Shown here in pieces: positions 1 through 9,900 of a stretch of 18,823 nucleotides of DNA. The translations under genes were made by a program, and so were the position numbers. Where the stretch lies: positions 1 to 18,823 of the forward strand of contig BDDC01001590.1 of assembly GCA_001662425.1 (NCBI GenBank). Reading direction: 5' to 3'. The notes below the pieces were generated by a model that made no database searches, was not told the origin of the DNA, and was given only the letters and a program-made list of their open reading frames with translations. Source of the DNA: Chlamydomonas sphaeroides (taxonomy: Eukaryota > Chlorophyta > Chlorophyceae > Chlamydomonadales > Chlamydomonadaceae). How positions within the stretch are numbered: position 1 is the first letter of the stretch; the number at the start of each line of letters is the position of its first letter.

Positions 1-46
<46 letters not shown>
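1..46. repeat. 46-base poly-G homopolymer at the window edge
   Basis: The window opens with 46 consecutive G residues, followed by one A and a further short G run. On the minus strand, which is the coding strand of the neighbouring gene, this is poly-C. It may be a real G-quadruplex-prone tract or an assembly artefact at a contig end; the sequence alone cannot tell. It hides the next exon or exons of the ATXR3-like gene. Confidence 0.95.
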
Positions 47-47
<1 letters not shown>

Positions 48-190
48 GGGGGAGCACCGGATGAAGCATGAGCGTCCCACCGCCCCTGCACTGCTGCTCC
101 CATCCACAGGCACGCCTCTTGAACCCCCGTGACCCCGTTGCCCCTCACCCTACCCTACCCCCTCCTCTCCCACCCACCCCCCGTCCCCAC
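47..190 (-). other. Intron 14 and possible start of exon 15 of the ATXR3-like gene
   Basis: Exon 14 ends at 191 with a CAG|GTGGGG donor. The following minus-strand sequence is intron-like. A candidate acceptor (GTGCAG) ends at 86. If it is used, exon 15 begins at 85 in phase 0 with GRWDAHASSGAPP and then runs into the homopolymer as poly-proline. The Trp could match a Trp that, as I recall, follows the post-SET region in Arabidopsis ATXR3, but the match is too short to trust. Alternative AGs lie a few bases upstream. Confidence 0.3.
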
Positions 191-3100
191 CTGCGTGAAG
201 GCGGTGCTGCCGCTGTAGTAGAGGTAGGAGCCGCGGCAGTTGCGGGTGCCGCACAGGCAGATGGCCTCGCGGAACTCCTTCTCCGACTCGGTGACGGACG
301 AGTAGTCGAACGTCAGCTCCTCGCCTGGGAGGGGAAGGAGGCGGGGCGCGGGGAGGGGCATGGTATGGGTAGGAAGGCGATGGGGATGCACCGAGGAAGG
401 GAGGAAGGGCAGGATGCCGAGGGCATGCGGCGCAGGGACCGTCGGTGCGAGCACCGCTACCCTCTGACCAGGAGGGAGGTGGAGGGCTGGGCAACCGTGG
501 GTTGCAGAAAGAGGACGCTGCCGCCCGCGGGGTCCGTGTACCCACCTTTGCCTGCACCGTACCTTACAGACCCCGCCCTCCCACATCCGCCCCTCACCCG
601 GCTCGATGCGCCTCTTGGCGTACATGGCGATGGTGAGACGGCCATTTACCGACACCACTACCGCGGAGCAGTTGGGCGTGCACGAGTGGCTCATGCGGCT
701 GGCGAAAGACGCCTGGGCGGGGGCCGGGGGGCGGGGCCGGGAAAGGATAGGGGGCGTCGGCACGGCAGCGGGGGCGGCGGCGGGGGCGGGGTGCTGGTGC
801 AGTGGGGCTCGGGCCCACACGCGCACCTCCTAACGCCCTCCCCCTACGCAACCCAAGCCACAGCCCAGCGCAGCCTTCCCCTCGTGGCTCCTGCAAGCCC
901 ACCGTGGCTCCTGCAAGCCCTCCCTTTCCCCGAGTCCGCTGCCAGCCCTGCGTCCGCCCCCGCCCACCATGAAGGCCGCCTCCACGAACAGCACGTCGTA
1001 ACCGTCCGGGTCGTCCCGCGGCCGCTCCAGGGTGATGTTGTAAAAGTCGGGCAGCTCCTGCTGCGTCAGCTTCTTGATGGCGTCCTGGGGTGGGGGGCAG
1101 GCGGCGAGAGGGAGGAAGGGAGGGAGGGAGGGAGGGGGCGGGCGGGCGTAAGGAGAGCGCGAGCGCAGGTTGCCAGGTCGGGCCAGCCGCCGCGCAGAAG
1201 GCCTCCGTGCCCCGTCCGCCCGATGGCCTTCACCCCATGGGCCCCCTCCGCCCCTACCCTCCCTCCTCCTCCTTCTACCTCCGCCCCCTCCGGCCCCTCT
1301 ACCATTCCTGCGCTCCCCCCCCCGCCCCACCTGTATCTCGAACCAGCGCCAGGGGCTGTGTAGCTCGCCCAGGTACTCCTCCACGAACGTGAAGGCGGGC
1401 AGGCCCTCCGGCACCGCGCAGATGACGCCGCGGCCCTTGGGGTGCAGCCGGAAGTAGGCCCAGCCCACCTGAGGGAGCGAGGAAGGGGCATGGCAGGGAG
1501 CGAGGGCGCGTGGGCCGGTACGGTGAGAGGGCGGGCAGCTTGCAGGGCGGCATCGCCCCCAGCCCCCCGCCTTAGGTGTCGCTATCCGCTATCCGCTAGC
1601 CGCTCTCCTCCCATCGCCCTCCCCCTTACCCCCTCCCCTGCCCCTGCCGCACCGCCTTGAGCCGCGCCATGACGGCCTCCGCCGCAACGCTGCAGGGCGT
1701 GTCGCCCCGCTGCTGCGCCTCCTCCGCCACCGCCTGCAACGCCTTGAGCAGGTTCCAGCCGTCGCGGCGCTGGGAGGGAGGGACGGGGAGGTGCACCAAG
1801 GGGAGAGGAGGAGTCGGGGTTAGGAGGTCAGCACAGGAGACAAGACAGCCGCCCAGGTGGCGGGCACGCGGCATCGGGATGGGGCGGCGCCCTCACACGG
1901 GCCACGCCCACGCCTCCCCAGAGCCCGCAGCCGACCCCCTTGTCACTGCGGCCTACAACCCCACATCTCCGCCCCGCTCGCCCGCCCCCACCCCAACCCT
2001 GCCCACCAGTGCTATGGAGGTGCACAGCACGCGGCGGTCGATCCACTTGTTGATGGCCTCCGCCTCGCCCGGGTCGCAGGGCGGTGGTGGGGGCGGCAGC
2101 GGCAGCTGGCCCGGCAGCACCGCCGCGGGCATCGTGCCCGCCGCCGCCGCCGCCGCCGCGCCCGTGCGGCGCTTGCCGCGCGCCGGCCGCTTGGTACGGC
2201 TGGCGCTGGGCTCCCAGTCCGCCTCGCCGTCGTCCTCCTCCGCCATGGCGGCGGCGATGGCCGCGTCGTCCTCCGTGGCCGTGCCACCCTCCTCACAGCG
2301 AGACCCCGGCCCCGACAGCTCGCTCTGAGACTCAACCTTGGCCAGCCCCCGCACCGGCCCGGGGCCGCCACTGGGTCCCGGGTCCCCGGGGCCCTGACCT
2401 GCCCCCGGCTCGGCCTTGACGCCCGCCGCCGCTGTCCCGGGCTCGGGCGTCCCGCCCTCGCCTGCCGGCGGCGGCGTGGGCGTCCGTCCGGAGGCGCCCT
2501 CGCCCTCACCCTCGGCCGCGGAGGCGCTGGCGGCGCCGCTCCCGCTGCCGCCCGCCGCCTTGGCCCCGTCCGCAGCGGCCGCCTCGCCGGTGCGGCAGTG
2601 CGCGAAGGCGCCGCTCTCGCGGACCGCTGCGGGGAGGGGAGCAGGGTGCTGTCAGGGACGCAGGACCAGGAGGTGCATGGCGGCATGCAGCCCATGCGCC
2701 GCTGCGGGCAACAACAGCAGCTGCGGCGTCGGCCTGCCGGGGCAGCCCCACGGCAGCTGCCTCGCGCTCCATGCCTGCGCGCATGGCTCCCCGGGCGCCC
2801 TGCCTCTGCCCCCGGGCGCCCTGCCTCTGCCCCCGGGCGCCCTGCCTCTGCCCCCGGGCGCCCTGCCTCTGCCCGCTCACCGTCGAATATGTTTCTCCGC
2901 GTGTAGCAGTCCATGCCCCAGCAGTCCACCTCCACCACCTCGCGCCCCATCACCAGCGCCCGCCGACTGCGCACCGCAGCCGCCAGCTCCGATTCCTTGG
3001 CCTTGCTGCTCGGGCAGGAGCAGCATGCGGGCAGGGGGCCAGGGCCGGCGACCTGGGGCCCCTGGGGCTGCCTAGTGCACAAAGGCTGCCACCCTACAAT

Positions 3101-6100
3101 AGTCGCCGCGCCTCCGGCAACCTCCTCGCCTCCTGCCCGCGCCCTGCGCCCCCGCGTCCCCGGCCCTTCTGCCCCTTTCCCCCCGCACACACGGGGCGCG
3201 CCGCGCGGGGCGTGTTAATATCGGATCTTGTTTCTAAACACACGCACGCACCACGCCTCCAGCCCCAGCTCCCGGCCGTGCTCCAGCGTAAAGTGCTCCG
3301 CGGCGCCGTCCGGCCGCCGGGTGCGCAGCTTGTGGCGCAGCACCGCGCACTCGCTGGCCACCGAGCTGCGGATTGCGTACGAGGTGAGCACCTCGTAGGG
3401 CCTGGGGGGGGCGGAGGAGGACCAGGGGGGAGGAGAGCCGCGTCACCCTCAAGGCGGCTTGCAAGGCGCTACATTACGTGCGGCGAAGCCCAGCCCATCC
3501 CGCAGTGGCTGCAGTTGCCGCCCACGTCGCGAGCCCACCAGCACGCGAGAGGCCTGCCAGGCGCCCCGCGCAGCCGCGCCGCGGCGTCCTGCCCAACCCA
3601 CCTGGGCGTGAAGGGCTCCTTGCGCCACTCGGGTACCGAGAAGTAGGGCTCCCTGTTGGCCAGCACCGCGGGCGGCAGCGTCCGGCCGGGCACGATCTCG
3701 GGGATGCCGCACAGCTCGGGCGGCAGGCTGGCGGCCAGCTCCGCCAGCTGCGCGTCGGCGTGGCGGTCGGCCAGCTGGGGCAGGCAGGGGGCGGAAGGGT
3801 ACGAAATGGGTAGAGGGAGGAGGGACGGTGGGCGGCATGAGCCGTCACTGAGACCCGAGGTGCCCGGCCCGGCGCTGGTGCATCCATCCCTTGACTCCAA
3901 CCCAGGTGCAGCCGCATGCCAGCTGCCGGCGGCCCCACCTGCTGTGCCGCCTGCCGCCGCGCGCCCACGATGTCGTCCAGGGCCGTGCGCAGGCCTGCGC
4001 CCGCAGGCAAGCAAACAGGCATGCAAGGGAGGGGAGGAAGCAAGGAGGAACAGGTTTCGGTCGGGAGGGGGTCATAGCGCTGGAGCATTCGTGCGGTCAT
4101 TACAGTACCCAGGACAGCGGCTCGCTCAACCTCCCGTCCCTCTGCATCCCCGCCACCGCCGCACCGCTCAGGAAGGCGGCCTTGTCCTCCGCCAGCTGCC
4201 CCGCCAGCATCTGCACCGCGCCCTCCACCGCGCCCGGCTGCGTCAGCGCCGCCAGCGTCTGCCGCAGCCCCGCCAACTGCCGCTCGACGGCGATGTCGAT
4301 GCCGGCCTGCAGCACGGGCAGCGAGGAGGGGCGGCAGGGCAAGCGCCCGGGTTGTGGCTCGAGGGACGCCGCGCGGGGATCCGTGGAGCGCCTGGCACAA
4401 GGGGCCAAGCTTCCGAGTCCGCCGGCCTCACGGCAGGTTTCCCCCGCCAGCTCCAGGCCGCGGCGCCTCCTGCGCCACTCCCTGTCTGGCTCCGCCGTCC
4501 ATCGCCACCACGCTGCCTCCCTGCCCGGCCCCACCTCCAGCTCCGCCACAAAGCCATCCAGGGTGCGGTGGGCCGCCTGCTCCAGCTTGCGGATGGGGCC
4601 TGGCAAGGGAGCAGACCAAACGGGGCGGTACCGTATGTGATGGGAGTGAGGAGGCACCGACAGTGGGCGGGGGCAGGCATGAGGCCAGGCTTGAGGCCAG
4701 GCTTGAGGGGAGGTCGACAAGTTGGCCACACTCGACCACAACCGCTTAAGCACAACACGCGCGCTGCGATCAGGTCGGCGCCAGCCCGCTCACACAGCCA
4801 TCCGGCCACCCTGTCGGCCACGGCCCCACCCCCAGCCCCGGCGCACACGGTCGCACCGCACCTGCCCACTCCAGCGGCACGTTGGCCGGCACCACCGCCC
4901 GCAACAACGGCTCCAACACCCGTGCCCTGGCGCGCAGGGCCGCCATCTGCGCTGCGTCGCCCCTGCCGGGCCGCACGTCCGGCGACACCAGCAGCAGCAG
5001 GAAGCGGCGCATGTCGTCCTGCGGGCAGGCGTCAGGGTTCAGGGTTCGGGGTTCAGGGGGCAGGGGGCAGGGGCCGGGTCAGAGCAGTGCAATGTAGGCG
5101 GGGTGGGGCGGCGGTAGCGGAGGGCGAAAGGAGCAAGAGGAGGACAGGGCGCCTGCTCAGGCACACAGAAGCAGAGGACAGGGACGCAACGAGAAAGCCG
5201 CGACGGCCGGCGTGGCTAGCCACAGCCTCCCTCCCGTGTCTCCCTGCTTTCCAGAAAGGCTTCCTGCCCAACAGGAAAGTGTCGAGCGCTGATGGCCCCA
5301 CCGCTTCCAGCCCCACTACCGTAGCCGCATTGGACTCGACAGTCCCCTGCCCCGGACCTTGGCTAGATGCATGCCCACTCAGCTCGCGCCGCCCCGGCCC
5401 GGCCCGGCCTCTGAGCCTCCCATCTCCCCCTCACACGCACGCGTACGAACGCACACACCTGCGCCTCCCCGGGGAACTCCTCTGTACCGGGCCCCGGCGT
5501 GCCCGAGCCGCCTCCGCCTCCGCCGGCCCCGGCCCCGCCTCCCGCCACCCGACCTCGCTTGCGCGGCGGCGCCGCCAGCGCCGCCGCCGCGGCAGCGTCC
5601 TGCACCGAGCCGCGGCCGCCGCGGCCGGGCCGAGGTGGCAGCTCCGCGGCGCCGGGCTGCTGGTAGAGCTGCGGCTGCTGCTGCTCGTAGCCGTACTGCT
5701 GCTGGTCCTGGTACTGCTGCTCGTGCTGCTGCTGGTACGGCTGCGGCTGCTGCTGCAGCATGCTGAGGCGCTGCTGCTGCTGCTGCTGGAGCTGCTGCTG
5801 CTGGCGAAGGTAGGCCATGTCGCCCAGGCCACCCTGCAGCGAGGAGCCGTTGGTGGCGGCGGGGGCCACGGAGGGGACGGGGTGGTGGTAGCCGTTGCCG
5901 CCTGCCGGCGGCCGCTGCGCAGCCCAGGCGCCGCCGCCGCTGCCATTCGCCGCCGCCGTGCCGCCACGGCCCAGCCCCGCCGGCATGCCATTTTGCAGCG
6001 CGTATGGATCGGTTGCCGCATCGGGCGCCCCGGGCGCGTAGCCATAGCCGTGGTGCTGTGGGGGCGGGGCGTTGGACAGCGGCGCGCCCAGGCGCGTACG

Positions 6101-6484
6101 CTGCGGCGAGGGCGCCCCACCGGCCGACTGGAAGTTGAAAAGTGCCTGCTCCTGCGCCTGGCGCTTGCGCAAGGCGGCAGCGAACGCCTCTTCGGCCGGG
6201 GCGCAGTGGGGGTCGTATGCAGCGGCAGCGCCGGCGCCGGACCGGGGGTAGCCGCCCGCTCCGCGACCCCTGCCGCCGGCACCTCGGCCGCGGCCACGGC
6301 CTCGCCGAGGTTGTGGCGACTCGTAATCGTCCTCCTCGTCCAGCGCAGCCGCGAGCACGACGCCCGTCGCTGCGACAGCGGCTGCGCGTCGCGGTCGTTT
6401 GCTGAGGCCCTCGCCGGCAAGAGCCGCCGTGCGGTCTGCAAGCGTCAGGCCATCGCCATTGTCGTAATAGTCGCGGTAGTCCAT
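191..6484 (-). CDS. ATXR3: ATXR3/SDG2-like SET-domain histone H3K4 methyltransferase (3' end missing)
   Basis: Exons on the minus strand: 6484-5459, 5018-4862, 4599-4535, 4306-4165, 3994-3939, 3774-3602, 3401-3252, 3005-2881, 2626-2007, 1769-1653, 1468-1331, 1084-968, 712-598, 324-191. All join in phase and give 1045 residues. The start ATG sits in CCACCATGG, a strong initiation context. Residues 1-342 are low complexity: a basic KRPRR patch, an RGRGRG/RGG stretch, and Gln-rich runs near 224-280. Residues 343-590 are Leu/Ala-rich and look helical; residues 632-838 are acidic with a basic RTKRPARGKRR segment. Residues 878-1045 are the SET and post-SET regions: GRGV, EEYLGE, FYNITLERP, GYDVLF, SHSCTPNC, GEELTFDY and the zinc-binding CLCGTRNC (CxCx4C). 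These motifs and their spacing match plant ATXR3, which trimethylates H3K4 on chromatin. What lies beyond residue 1045 is not visible. Joining exons 1-7 to the SET part is an inference from frame continuity; exon 7 read-through would end at a stop at 3225-3227. Confidence 0.82.
883..920. repeat. 18-base direct repeat in intron 12 of the ATXR3-like gene
   Basis: CGTGGCTCCTGCAAGCCC occurs at 883-900 and again at 903-920, a period of 20 bases. It lies inside the intron between exons 12 and 13 and looks like a small local duplication. Confidence 0.9.
2789..2871. repeat. 21-base minisatellite, four copies, in intron 8 of the ATXR3-like gene
   Basis: Four tandem copies of a 21-base unit built from CCCCCGGGCG followed by CCCTGCCTCTG; the first copy lacks one C. 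On the coding strand the array begins about nine bases after the exon 8 donor (GTGAGC at 2880). Because 21 is a multiple of three, it reads as a seven-residue repeat in every open frame, which makes it resemble coding sequence. I place it in an intron because exons 8 and 9 join in phase without it. Confidence 0.92.
4681..4704. repeat. 12-base tandem duplication in intron 2 of the ATXR3-like gene
   Basis: GAGGCCAGGCTT is repeated twice without a gap at 4681-4692 and 4693-4704. It is a short intronic duplication with no evident function. Confidence 0.85.
5031..5072. repeat. Six degenerate heptamers (TTCAGGG-like) in intron 1 of the ATXR3-like gene
   Basis: Six consecutive seven-base units: GTCAGGG, TTCAGGG, TTCGGGG, TTCAGGG, GGCAGGG, GGCAGGG. 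The array starts 12 bases upstream, in transcript sense, of the exon 2 acceptor. The 440-base intron 1 (5019-5458) that holds it shows no other clear feature. The heptamer resembles plant-type telomeric TTTAGGG but never matches it exactly. Confidence 0.85.
5771..5803 (-). repeat. CAG trinucleotide runs coding for polyglutamine
   Basis: On the minus strand this encodes glutamine runs in exon 1 of the ATXR3-like protein. There are six uninterrupted CTG units on the plus strand at 5771-5788 and four at 5792-5803, inside a wider Gln-rich region at about 5650-5815. The tract could vary in length between strains. Confidence 0.9.
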
Positions 6485-6977
6485 GGTGGACCGAGTGGCC
6501 GCGAGGCAGCACAAGCACACCGGCTTCCGCGCTTCCTGTTGCGCGCCCGACGCACTAGCCTAGCCGCGTGAGCATGCGATCATATTACTCGTGTCATAGG
6601 TAGATGGCGTGTCGCGTTGAGTCGTTCGGGTTGGATGTGGCGCGACTGCTTGAATTTGGCCGGTCAGCTCGTTCGTGTGCAGCACATAATTGCTGCTTCG
6701 GTGGTACTCTAGATCTGTGTGGTCACAGGATGCCGCAGAGTGGAATGGCGGTCACAGGGTACCAGCAGCAGACAAGTGTTTTGGCTTGTGACAATTCGGG
6801 TCCTTGCCACTTCGCCAGTACCAGTCACGCCCGATCATACGCCACCTCATAGATACATGACCGTTTCTGTTCTGCTGGATGCTTGCCATAACTGGCAGAT
6901 GAGTTGGTAACGTCACGTATTAAGGCCTTCATGCCTTGCTGAACACTGTTGCTGATAGTAACCGTTGAGCAAGCAGG
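6485..6977. promoter_or_regulatory. Divergent intergenic region, likely bidirectional promoter and both 5' UTRs
   Basis: The two flanking start codons (6484 minus, 6978 plus) face away from each other across 493 bases. This stretch is clearly poorer in G+C than the genes. GTCAC or its complement occurs five times (6722, 6751, 6788 as GTGAC, 6824, 6912), and GGTCACAGG is repeated at 6721-6729 and 6750-6758; the last GTCAC lies within CGTCACGTA. No unambiguous TATA box was seen. That it drives both genes is inferred from geometry and composition. Confidence 0.65.
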
Positions 6978-9900
6978 ATGGGGCGCAGCCGTGGTAACAA
7001 GAGCCGGGATGCCAAGGACGCCCAGGACGCTCAGGAGAAGAAGCCCTCGGTATTCGAGCGGCTTGCCGCGCCAGGTGAGAAAGGCTCTCGGATCAGGGCG
7101 AGGGGGGTTGCTGTAGGCAACGGTAGAGCCGTGCTGGGGAGCCGTGCAGCGTCCGGGGTACCTGTGCGGCCTCGCGAAGACCTCCAGGGTGTACCCCGAT
7201 GATCACCCTCCCTGTCTACACCTTGAACCACCGAACCCAGGTGGAGAACGAGGCGCCATGGATGACCGCCGGTACGGCCAGCCTTCAGCCCTGAGCTTGC
7301 CAGCGGCTGTGCTATGGGTGCTCTCCGAGCTCTACTTACCCCCCAGGCTCCCCATGCCGCTGGTGCTGCAGCGCCCCCTAACGACGCCTTGCCCCCGGCG
7401 CCCCCGCCTTCCAGGGACATCCCTCGGGATCCCGGCGATGGCCACAAGCGCCGCGCGGAGTCTCCCGACCGGGACAAGGACGGCCGACGTGAGCTGCGCG
7501 CTGGCCTAGGGACTGCGGGCCTTGTTGCGCCCCGGAGCGCCGGCGTCGGGGCGACCCAGCTCGGATGGAGAGGGGTGCGGAGGCGGGCTGCTAGTCAGTC
7601 GCTTGCTCCCATCCCCTCCCGCCCCCGCTCCGTTGCGGATGCTCCCGCCCCTACATCACGCCGCTACCCTGCCGTTACCGAAACCCTTCGCCGCACACTG
7701 CCTCCTGCCCTCCCCTGCCCTCAGCCCGCAAGCGGGCCGCCATTGTGTTCGAGCTACCGCCGCCGTCCAAGTCCGAGGAGCCGCTGCCGGTAGCAACGGG
7801 CCCCTCGGGGCGCGAGGGCGCGGCAGCGGCGAAGCAGGAGCACCGCGGCGAGCGCCGGGATAAAGAGAAGGACAGGGAGAAGGAAAAGGAAAAAGACAAG
7901 GAGAAGGAGAAGGAGAAGGACAGGGAGAAGGAGAAGGACAGGGAGAAGGAGAAGGAGAAAGAGAAAGAGAAGGAGAAGGAGCGGGAGAAGGGCAGGGACC
8001 GGTGAGTGCAGGTGATTGGGTCTGCCGGAACGGCTGCGAGCGATGCAGGCTTGCATGAGCAGGCCAAGCGGCACTGGCAATGCAGGCCCCGACAGCTTGC
8101 GACACCGTGCGCCCCTGACACGTGGGTTGCTGGGCTGGGGGCTCTGGTGTGGCTGGCCGCAGGCGGGAGGGACGCTCCGACAAGGACAAGGACCGCGAGC
8201 GGGACAAGGACAAGGAGCGCGGCCGGGACAAGGAACGTGACAAGGAGCGCAGGGACAAGGACAAAGAGAGGGACAAGGAGAAGGAGAAGGAGCGGGCCGG
8301 CAGCACCCGGCGCGAGCGCGACGGCAAGGTGCGCGAAGCTCCGCGCGGCCTGGCGTGGAGCCCAGGCGCCGCGGTGCGGCGGCATCTTGCGGTCCAGCTG
8401 TATTGGGCCGGAGGGATACAGATGGCCCGCCTTTGCGAGGCGTTGGGGGCGGCGCCAGGCTGCTGTTGGCACCGCCGCTGGGGCTTGTTGAAGCATACCT
8501 TTGGCTGTGCTGGGTGCCTGTGCTGGGGACTGCAGGACCGCGATCGCGAAGAGCGTGATAAGGAGAAAGAGAAGGACAAGGACAAGGAGCGGGAGAGGGA
8601 GCGCGACAAGGAGCGCGAGAGGGAGAGGGAGCGCGACCGGGTGAGTGGTGCGGGGCACGGCCGAACTGGAACGCCCCTTCTTCGCACGGGCCGGCGCCCT
8701 CGTCCGCTGCAGCGCCTGGTGCGTGCCGGCCGGCGCAGCTGCCTGACCACGCGGCCCGCACCACCCACTACTTGCACCTCCCTCAACCTCCCCGCGGCGC
8801 CTGCCTTGCCTGCAGTCGCGGGAGCGCGACCGGGAGCGCGATCGGGACAGGTGCGCGGGGCTGGGCTGCCACGGAGCCGCACGTGCCGAGCTCGCCTTGC
8901 CGGCATCAGCCTCGCTCCACCCAGCAACTCGCCATCCGCTGCTGCCTGCCGCCGCCCCACCCTGCTCTGCTACGCCTGCGCCGGGCCACAGGCGCGACCG
9001 GGACCGCGATCGGGACCGTGACAGCCGGGACCGCTCGCTGGACATGCCAGGTGACTGGCGGCTGCTGCTAGGGGGCGGGTTGCTGGGACGCAGCAGCGCT
9101 GCTGCACGCGCCGGGCCCAGTGGCGCCGCCCGCCTGGGGGCCGCACCGCCTGCTAGCGGATCACGCCGGTGCAGCCCTTCGGTGCGCGGCCATAACAGCC
9201 TTGTACAACACGGCCGCTCTGCCTGCTGCACCTCCCCTTCCCTCCTCAGACATTGCACCCCCGCACCCGGCCCGGCGCGGCTCGCCCGGCCGCGACTTCG
9301 ACGGCCCGCTGCCGCCTCCCCCGGGCGGCGGCCTGCCCATGCCGATGCCGGGCATCATGCCCATGATACTGCGGCCGACCCACGGGCCCGGCGGCGGCGA
9401 GGAGGCGATGATGGGCCCCGGCGGCATGGGCGGCATGCCCATGCCGCCGCTGGAGCCGCCGCGAGGCATGTACGAGCAGGGGCCGGGGCCTCGGCGCGAC
9501 GGCCGAGGCGGCGGAGGGTCCCGGGGGGATTGGGGCGACGAGTACGACGACGGCGGCGGCCGGGCAGGCGGCAGCGGCGGCAGCTACCGGCAGCAGCAGT
9601 ACGGGCCCATGGGCGGCGACGCCAGGGGCGGCTTCGGCGGGCCAGGTGCGGCTGTTGGGCGCGGGGGCTGCGCGGGGAAAGGCGGCTGCAGTGCAGGGGC
9701 CGACCTGTACCAGCGGGGGTGCTGGAGGCTGCTGGGGACAGCGATGTGGCCTGCGCCTGCAACGGATACGGAGGTATCAATGCGCCCGTGCCTATCATCG
9801 TCAGACCACGGCTACCCAGATCCCACCCCGATCCCGACCGACGTCCACACCGCCCTTCTAGCTGCATCCGCCCAACACACCTCCCTCCATCCCCTGCGCG

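Noticed and set aside
2789..2871. The 21-base array read as a short CRISPR-like or coding repeat
   Set aside because: The copies are directly tandem with no spacers, the genome is eukaryotic, and exons 8 and 9 join in frame without it.
3656..6571. A 971-codon plus-strand open frame
   Set aside because: It lies opposite the ATXR3-like exons 1-6, crosses their introns without any change in character and shows no recognisable domain.
6604..6852. An 82-codon plus-strand open frame in the divergent intergenic region
   Set aside because: There is no recognisable domain, the composition is that of the intergenic trough, and it fits between two head-to-head genes as promoter and leader sequence.
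7675..9258. A 527-codon minus-strand open frame with Ser/Arg, Ser/Phe and Leu repeats, resembling an SR protein
   Set aside because: It is the complement of the GAG/AAG/CGC repeat exons and of the introns between them. The plus-strand exons have good splice sites and continuous phase.
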